Positions 57,350 to 64,000 of a stretch of 64,000 nucleotides of DNA are shown piece after piece. Made by a program: the position numbers and the translations under genes. This DNA comes from Emydura subglobosa. Taxonomy: Eukaryota > Chordata > Testudines > Chelidae. The stretch spans positions 20,216,915 to 20,280,914 of the forward strand of contig ML679989.1 in assembly GCA_007922225.1 (NCBI GenBank). The letters are read 5' to 3'. The notes beneath the pieces are model-generated. The model was not told the DNA's origin and ran no database searches. It saw nothing but the letters and a program-made list of their open reading frames with translations. Numbering within the stretch: position 1 is the stretch's first letter; each line of letters starts with the position of its first letter.

Positions 57350-58700
57350 GCAGGTTCACAATACACAGTGTAGTCTGGGCCTGCCTGCCTGTACCAATGT
57401 GGGCTGCCCATGTAAATGTCCTGGTTTGCATAGCTAACTTCCTGTAGCAAAGCATCCCCCTCTGATTTCCCTGGCAAATCTGGCTTGCACTCAGGAAAGG
57501 TTGCTGGCTGTAGCCGCTCCAGAGGAGATCGGTTGGATCCTTTGGAGAGGGCTGAACGTCTGCTGGCTTCCCAGCCTGAGGACGCTCTGCAGCGTGCTTG
57601 GCACCGACGGGTAAGGGATTAACAAGTCTTTCTTTGGCCTTTAGAGCAAAATCCAGGGAAGAACCAAACAGAACCAAGAACTCAGAAGCTGCCCAGGGTG
57701 GTTCGTCCAGGTGCAATATATTGAAGCAGTGACTCTGGGAGAGGTTAGCGGGACATGCTCAGGGTTGCTAGTGTGATATTTCACTTGCTTTCTACCCTTA
57801 CAGCTTGTTGCAAAATTCATGCAACCCTTCACGTGGCTTTTCTTCCTGTGTGTGTCAGTGCAGAGGTAACCCAGTGCTCGCAATGCAGCATCAGGTGTGC
57901 TCAGAGCCCCACACAGCCGGGCCATCACAACGCAGTGTGCAGCGTGCGCCAGGCAGCCTTCCTAGCACCAGCCAGTAAACAAATACCCAGCCCTGCCGTG
58001 GGTTTGCTGTTCTTACTGGAGCGCCCAGTCGCTGACCAGCTGCCCAGGGCAGTGCGCTCGGTGCTGAACAAACACAAACCAGAGAGATGGGCCCTGCCCC
58101 CAGGCACCCCCCCTCTGAGCTACTGCAGCTCTGTATGTAGAACCCGGCTGGGGCCGGCTGGGCCATGCCTGGTTACTAGCTGCTAGACTTCCCAGGCATA
58201 GCTCCGTGCTACAGCCTGGCAGCTGAGCCTATACAGAGGCAGCAGCAGAGCGGGCTGGATTACATACATTACATTACGCCTGTTCAATTCAGTGCTCCTC
58301 AGAGGGTCGTAATCTCTGGTGCTGGTGACCACGTTCCCTAGCCAGGAGCTCAGAGACCTTGGCGATGGTGTATGAACCAGGCGACGAACTGAAAGGTCCA
58401 TGCTGTTCCCAGCTCACCCTTCGCTATGCACCAGGTGCTGGCTCCCGTTAACAGGGCTGGGCCGTGCAGCACCGGCCCCTGTGGTTGATCACACGCGCTG
58501 CGTCAGAGCAACCGGCTGGTCTGCGCACGCTGCTGGCGCCTTACAGAGCGCGGGGACGGCGGGAGGGGTGAAACTATGGAGACATGACCAGATACAGAGG
58601 GTTCAACCAGGCCGTGGTGGGTCACTGAGTCATGCCAGCTGGCGCTGCGGGGGGATGGGCCCTAGCCAGCGATGTGGGGGGGATGGGCTCTAGGCAGCAT
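57350..58700. other. Intergenic stretch, nothing recognised
   Basis: Short frames only. Possibly includes the promoter region of the plus-strand RING gene. Confidence 0.4.
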
Positions 58701-58779
58701 GTGGTGGGGGGGGAGACTGGGCTCTAGCCAGCGCTGGGGGGGCTGAGTTTCTATTGATCTTACCAGCACAGAATCAAGC

Positions 58780-59070
58780 CCAAGGGGTGTGTGGGGTGGG
58801 GCAGCGCTGCACCACTTCTGAGTATGACTCTGCGGCAAGCCTGGAGCTGACGGCTGCCCCGCCCCCGGTGCCAGCCGGGCCCCTTAGCCTGCAGGGGGGG
58901 GGGGGGCGCTCTGCAGAGTGGGGTCCCGTGTACAGCCCAGAGGGCAGTAAGCACCCCAAGGAGGGAGCGGCGCTGGCAGCTCCTGCCCAGGGGCCCCTCG
59001 CCCGGTGCCCGGAGCTGGGCACCTCTTTGGGGGCCAACTGGAGTGCTGATCTCGCGGCTGTTCTTCGCAG
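58780..59070 (+). promoter_or_regulatory. GC-rich leader region and 3' splice site of the plus-strand RING gene
   Basis: GC-rich sequence with a 13-G run at 58894-58906. The tract 'ctcgcggctgttcttcgcag' ends at 59070 and is a good acceptor, so the coding exon would begin at 59071 with a 37-base 5' UTR part. An upstream non-coding exon is implied but not located. Confidence 0.5.
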
Positions 59071-59107
59071 GGTCTGCTCGGGGCCGGGGTGAGCGCGGCT
59101 GGCTGCC

Positions 59108-59773
59108 ATGGGCTCCCCGGAGGCGCCTGCTCCCGAGCTGGAATGTGCCGTCTGCTTCAACCACTACAACAGCGCCTGCCACACCCCCAAGGTGCTGCCG
59201 TGCCACCACACCTTCTGCCTGCAGTGCCTGGCCCGCATCCACTGCAAGGCCCAGCCGCCGGACACCCTCCAGTGCCCGCTGTGCCGGCACTGCACCAGGC
59301 TCCCGGCCAGCGGCCTCTCCAGGCTGGACACCAACCTCGCTGTCCTCGCCTGCCTCCCGGAGGGCGTGGAGAGAGCCCGCAGCGGCCGCCTCACGGGGCA
59401 ACTCTGGGGCAGGCCCAAAACCTCCTGCGCGGCTGGGTCGCCCCAGATCCACGTGAGCAGCATCAGCCGCAGCTTCGAGCTGGGCCCCCGGCCACGGCAG
59501 GAGCAGCCCCGCCGGGCGGAGCAGCGAGGCTGCGGGAGCTGCTTGCACAAACGCGTGCGCCTCGCCTTGCTGGCGATGGCGGCCGTGGGCACAGTCGTCC
59601 TCCTCGTCAGCGCCGTTCTGCTCCTCACTGCGCCTCAGCCCAGCAGAGCCAGTCACAACCTGACAGCCCCCAGCCCTCCCGGGGGACCCCCCCAGAGCGC
59701 CCTAGCAGCGGGCGGAGCAGGGCTAGCACGGGCTCTCGCAAAGCCGGATCCCGTCTCTTTCCCTTTCACCTGA
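59108..59773 (+). CDS. Second RING-finger transmembrane E3 ligase of the RNF183/RNF223/RNF225 group
   Basis: A single exon of 221 residues with a strong Kozak context (gccATGg). A C3HC4 RING finger covers residues 13-59 with ligands C13, C16, C32, H34, C37, C40, C56 and C59, spaced exactly as in the gene at 44858-45544. An ISRSFELG stretch (119-126) recalls the 'SLELG' region of RNF223/RNF225 types. One hydrophobic segment (152-173) anchors the C-terminus, with a short basic patch before it and a Pro/Ala/Ser-rich tail after. Predicted role: membrane-bound ubiquitin ligase on an endomembrane. It is on the same strand as WDR31, the orientation I recall for human RNF183, yet its middle region is less RNF183-like than that of its neighbour. 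The pair is either an old tandem duplication or RNF183 plus a paralogue. I leave the symbol open. Codon use is strongly G/C-ending. Confidence 0.85.
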   Translation: MGSPEAPAPELECAVCFNHYNSACHTPKVLPCHHTFCLQCLARIHCKAQPPDTLQCPLCRHCTRLPASGLSRLDTNLAVLACLPEGVERARSGRLTGQLWGRPKTSCAAGSPQIHVSSISRSFELGPRPRQEQPRRAEQRGCGSCLHKRVRLALLAMAAVGTVVLLVSAVLLLTAPQPSRASHNLTAPSPPGGPPQSALAAGGAGLARALAKPDPVSFPFT

Positions 59774-60460
59774 TCTCACCTCATCCTGCCTCTCCAGCTT
59801 CCCTCTCTCGCTTTCCTGGCCTCCATGCTCCTGGCCTTTCCCCCTGGCCCCCCCCCGGGGGGGCGGCCCCGGGGCGCAGGAGTTTGTCTTCTGGCCTCTC
59901 TCCTCCAGCACCTTCTACTTTGGGGGCAGGTTCCTGAAACCCAGGGCTCTTCCGGCCAGACCGTCTCTCCCTGCAGCCAACGGTGTCCTTAGTGGCCTCA
60001 TTCACAGCCTTTGCCCGAAGCTGCCCTGGAGGGGCCAGCCGTGGGTTTTCTGCCGGGCAGGCCACGCTCAGCCAGATGCTCCTCGAACTAACACCACTCT
60101 CCTTTGCCGGCACTGACGAGACGGGCTGCAGGCTCAGCCCTGCCCATGGACGAGGCTGAATACGCCACAGGCCAGCCATCCCCCCAGCTGGCACCAATGG
60201 CTGGCTGTGCTCCCACGTACCCTGCCCCCTTCACTCCTGGAGCTGCTCCTTTCAGCTCAGCGCCGGGGGGCACTGGCAGCGCAGTGCTGGGACGCGCATG
60301 GGGCTGGGCAAGCCCCGTTCTGTGTATAAACCAGGGATGGTCGTCTCCAGAGACGTCAGGCTGGCACCTTCGCCACGCTGAAGTCGTAAGAGAAACCAAA
60401 CGCGCCTCAGAGCGGGTGATGCAGCCATCTAATCTGGGGAGACTGCAGGTTCGGTTGATA
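59774..60460. other. 3' region of the plus-strand RING gene
   Basis: Likely 3' UTR then intergenic. No clear poly(A) signal seen. Nothing else recognised. Confidence 0.4.
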
Positions 60461-60469
60461 AAGGTAACG

Positions 60470-61592
60470 GTGGTGACGGATTAGACAGACTGCTGTACGG
60501 CGTTTGACGTGGTACCACGCGACATTTTGATTAAAAGGACTAGAAAGGCATCAAATCATCTTGGCACACGTTAAACGGATTCAAAGCTGCCTAGCTGATA
60601 GGTCTGCAAATGTCATTGCCAGTGGGGAGTCGTCTTCAAGAGGAGGTGTTTCTGGGGGGGGGTCCTGCCGGGAATCAGTTTGTGGCCCTGCGTTATTTCA
60701 TGTTTTTATTGATGACCTCGACAAAACCATAAACTCATCACTGATAAAATGTATAGCTGACACACAAATTGGCGGAATAGTAAAGAAGGAAGAGGACAGG
60801 TCTCTGATAACAGAGAGATCGGGGTCACGTTGGAAGCTGGGCACAAGCCAACAACTTGCGTTTTAATACAGCTAAATGGAAAGTCAAACATCTAGGAACC
60901 AACACAGGCCATGCTGCCAGGATGGGGGATTCTAGCCCCCGGGAAGCAGGGACGCTGAAAAGATTTGGGGGGGGGGGGGGGTCCTGGTAGCGATGCTATG
61001 GGCAAAAGGGCTTGTGCGGTCGTTGGATGCGTGAATCTCAGGGAGGATTCGAGAGGTTATTTTACCTCCGTAGTTGGCACGAGTGCGACGGCTGCTGGAA
61101 TCCTGTGTCCTGGTCCTGTGTCCTGGTCTGGTTCCCACAGTTCCGGAAGGATGTTGATAAACTGGAGAGGGTTCAGAGAACGCTGAAGGGATTCGAGTGA
61201 CAGACACCAGGAGTTCAGTCTAGTTAGCTAACAAAGAGCAAGTGAAGGGGTGACTCGAAGTACCTCCGTGGAAAACAAATATTTAACACTGGGCTCCTCA
61301 GCCTGGCCGGGACAGGTCTGACACGAGACGCTGGCTGGACGTTAAGGCTAGACAAATTCCAACTGGGAGCCAGGGTAAATGTTTAACCGTGATGGTAGTT
61401 AACCATTGGCACAATTGACCAAGGGCCATGGTGGATTCTCCATCCCTGGCAATTGTTAAAGCAAGCGTGGCTGTCTAGCTGCTCTGGTTCAAACAGGGAT
61501 CAGTGAGGGAGGTTCTCTGGCCTGTGCTATCCAGGGGGTCAGACTAGCAGAGCACAGTCGTCCCAACTGGCCTTACAACAAGGAATCTAGAC
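60470..61592 (+). repeat. CR1/L3 LINE, sense, decayed
   Basis: Sense order: 'gacagactgctgtacggcgtttgacgtggtaccacgcgac' (the FDxVPH-type block), 'tgtttttattgatgacctcgac' (the FIDDLD block), thumb text at 61135-61200 (FRKDVDKLERVQR), 3' tail ending 'gggtcagactagcagagcacagtcgtcccaactggccttac' near 61575. Contains a G15 tract at 60967-60981. Confidence 0.88.
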
Positions 61593-61704
61593 TGGGGCTG
61601 GCCCAGCAGCAAGAGGTTTGGGGCTCTGGGGGTCAGCGCTGCAGGGAACGCTGACGGCTTTAGTGACTCAGGCTGGCCCCTCCCTCGGGGGGCTGAGCAG
61701 GAAG

Positions 61705-63315
61705 CAGGGATGGATTAAGGCTACGAGGGACCTAAGGCTAATGGGAGGGAAGGGCTTAAGTATGAATTACATATTGCAAAAATATTCTGACGTCATCTAG
61801 CATTTGTTTATATACAGATGTACATGTTAGTTATTTATGTACCATTAACCAGTTTATTCTTCTCTCACTACATTCAGTTCTTCAAACAGCCGCAGTTTTT
61901 CCCTAGCTTTCGCTGTGGCAAAGTAATGAATGATGTCGTAATTCAAAGATCTGACGATTTCATTCTCAGTGTTCGAGAGGGACTTGAGTCCTGGTGGGTT
62001 GGAGGACATTTTTTACCCTTACTAGAAGAGAGCAGGAACAGTCTCCGGTACAGTTAGTGAGCAGTAGTGATCAATACAGCCGTGATGCAGTTCAACATTT
62101 GGGAAACATTCTACCACATTGGATTCGGTGATAATTTGGTACATCCAAATAGACTTGCTGGCATCATCTTTTCTCTCTATAGCTGAGAGTGATGTGAATT
62201 CAATAAATGGAAGAAATTCTTTAGTAAAATCTACTGGCAGGGAGGGAATCTTTAAGAATCATCCAACAACTGGTTGATGCAGAGAAAAAATTGTAAGATT
62301 CTTGGACAAATACAAAAAAAGAAACTGCTTCAACATGACAGTCCATGGCAGACTGGCCAACACTTGGGTATCAATTCTACCACTAACTTTCTTTCGAGCA
62401 TGGTAGTTGCTAACTGACAATGGATGCTGCACATTTGTTGCATGATTGGTAAATGTATGCAGTATTCTTCCAATCATTGAAGCCTTCGCAGAACATTCCC
62501 CACTTTTTGGTACCAGAAAACAGGTAGCAATAAAAACAGTACACTTCCTTTGTAGAAGGCGTAGAGATGAGCCATTCTCACTTGCTAAGCTCTTTGTTAG
62601 GCCTCACATGTTCAGACATTGATTTGTTCAGATAAGGATTCTGATTGTAGTCTCGCTTTGTCAATGAAAAGTCAGCATGTAGAGTCTGGCATTTCTGTGG
62701 GCCCTTTTCAGTCCAATATGCAATGAGATCTTGAGAAGTCATGTCCCACTTTTCTGGATGGTTGGAAAAGGATATTTTTGTATGACTATCACTGGGAAAG
62801 TCTGCAGAGGAGTGGGGTGAGACTGCAGCTAGAGAAGTCACAGGAAGCTGCTCCTTTTCATCAGGCGCAGCAGGTTCACTGGGGCTGGTATTCGCCTGGA
62901 CATCCTCACCACCAGTCTTAGTAGGAGGAAAAAAACGTTAGGAGAGCAGGCGTGCCTTTCAGCACCGCATCTTGCCTTTGCCGTCCGTCTTTGGCCTCCT
63001 TCGGTTTCTGCCATCCTCCTTTCTTCGACATGGTTTCTATTGGCCAGTGTAGGCCTATTGTCGTACAAAGTTCAATATTGCTGGGGCCCACCAACACTTA
63101 CCTAGCCCGCAAAGACAAAAGCACAACCTCCATAAACTGAATTCACCATCTGAAGGGATCTATTTATACAAAGAGATATCTGATGAGACCAAACATTCCT
63201 GATGGCCCCGCTCCCCTCGCGCAGCTGTTACTTCACTATGGGATGGAAGGCCTAGAGCAGGGCCTAAAAATGGGAGGGCCTAAGCCTTATTAGTCTATGG
63301 GTTAATCTGGCCCTG
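61705..63315 (-). mobile_element. Internally deleted hAT element with ZMYM1-like transposase remnant
   Basis: Left end CAGGGATGGATTAA (61705) and right end TTAATCTGGCCCTG (63315) are imperfect inverted repeats. The right subterminal text 'gggagggcctaagcc' mirrors 'gggacctaaggct' on the left. At about 1.6 kb it is too short for a full transposase of this kind. No clean 8-bp target duplication (gcaggaag / cagagacg). Confidence 0.65.
61860..63031 (-). pseudogene. ZMYM1/TTF-type hAT transposase, fragmentary
   Basis: The minus-strand ATG at 63031 opens MSKKGGWQKPKEAKDGRQR and then shifts frame near 62935. The next frame (62841-62578) carries a FSNHPEKWDM then DLIAYWTEKGPQ pattern, the part that precedes the TTF-type zinc finger in ZMYM1-like hAT proteins. 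The frame at 62477-62259 has HPLSVSNYHARKK. Near 61930-61870 is HYFATAKAREKL, a C-terminal segment. The catalytic middle is missing and at least two frameshifts exist. Confidence 0.6.
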
Positions 63316-64000
63316 CAGAGACGCTTGGCTAATGGGCTACTCCTTACAAGGGGAAAGCCCTGGAGACGAGGGGGGGTCCCTAGCCCTTCCGGCCACCTCA
63401 TGGGGCAGGTTCCCAGCCCATGGGGAGCCTCAGCCCCAGCCCCACAGCAAAGGGATTCAGGCGGTGCAGCCCAGTGACAGGATGGCATTTGGCTGCACAT
63501 TGTTGAGGGAGCGAAAAGGCCTGACCCTGCTCCAGTGACAACACTCCCGACGATGCGCAGCACTGGGCTCCTTGGCTCCAGCCCCCGTGATGCCCTTTGC
63601 CTCCCCAGCCAGTTCAAGGCTACTCCTGTCGGTTTCCTGGCGCCTCCTGTGCCACAGCCATGGACGCTCAGCATCCCACGTGGAAGCATGGCCTGTCCCA
63701 GCAGGGCCATGGCCTCTGTGCGAGCAGGGCTTACAGACAGGCAGAGCCCTTGCTGGGGCTTCCCAGGCACGTGCAGCTAAGGCCCCGCTGGCCCCGCATG
63801 TCAAACCAGTCAAGGTAGGCCTTATCCCAGCTCTGGACTGAGCAGCGCACGCGTGCAAGGCCAGGGCCGACGCCCTCATTACGAGCCAAGGCCACTGCCA
63901 TGGCTGAAGTTGTGCTTGCAGGTCTGTGCTTGCCAGGGGGGGGGGAGAGGAGGGGTACAGATCTGGGGTTACAGTCTGCACCCATCTTTCCTGCTGTTCA
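63316..64000. other. Right end of window, nothing recognised
   Basis: GC-rich with overlapping frames up to 174 codons on both strands, none with recognisable content. A G-rich run lies near 63937-63953. Confidence 0.45.

Noticed and set aside
59089..59937. 282-codon and other long frames over the plus-strand RING gene
   Set aside because: They are other-frame shadows of 59108-59773 in GC-rich DNA. Only that frame has the eight zinc ligands and membrane segment.

Overview
The window looks like nuclear DNA of a sauropsid vertebrate, most likely a turtle. The coding regions are split by GT-AG introns. The interspersed repeats are dominated by CR1/L3 LINE fragments in both orientations, with old MIR-like SINEs, hAT and other terminal-inverted-repeat DNA elements, and LTR elements with TG...CA ends. 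No bacterial or plasmid features are present. Species assignment is inference from repeat style; I had no database.

Layout. Positions 1-5580 hold only repeats. Positions 5584-6720 form a GC-rich block: a degenerate minisatellite interrupted by a 100-N assembly gap, then a CpG island that probably holds the WDR31 promoter and first non-coding exon. Positions 7354-13800 hold an LTR with recognisable TATA and poly(A) signals, a textbook solo LTR with a 5-bp target duplication, and a decayed non-LTR reverse transcriptase. WDR31 is on the + strand, with nine coding exons from 14563 to 37914. All nine join with correct phases into an uninterrupted 343-residue WD40 protein. Its introns carry many repeats, notably a 3.4-kb hAT element in intron 5 and CR1 copies in introns 2, 6 and 8. 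The intron 8 CR1 is itself interrupted by a 95-bp insertion carrying a hammerhead-ribozyme-like motif.

Downstream of WDR31 are two single-exon RING-finger/transmembrane E3 ligase genes of the RNF183 subfamily: 44858-45544 on the minus strand and 59108-59773 on the plus strand. WDR31 next to RNF183 is also the mammalian arrangement, so this is conserved synteny with a second family member nearby. Between the two RING genes are CR1 fragments, a C-rich minisatellite and a small LTR retrotransposon (54695-57349) with both LTRs, a polypurine tract and only a gag remnant. The right end holds another CR1 and a second, internally deleted hAT element (61705-63315) with a ZMYM1-like N-terminal transposase region.

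The genes do not form an operon. WDR31 belongs to ciliary transport biology; the RING proteins are predicted endomembrane ubiquitin ligases. The most notable non-genic signals are the ribozyme-like motif, the small LTR element, the spliced hAT transposase remnant and a tandem array of candidate 5' splice sites in the CpG island.
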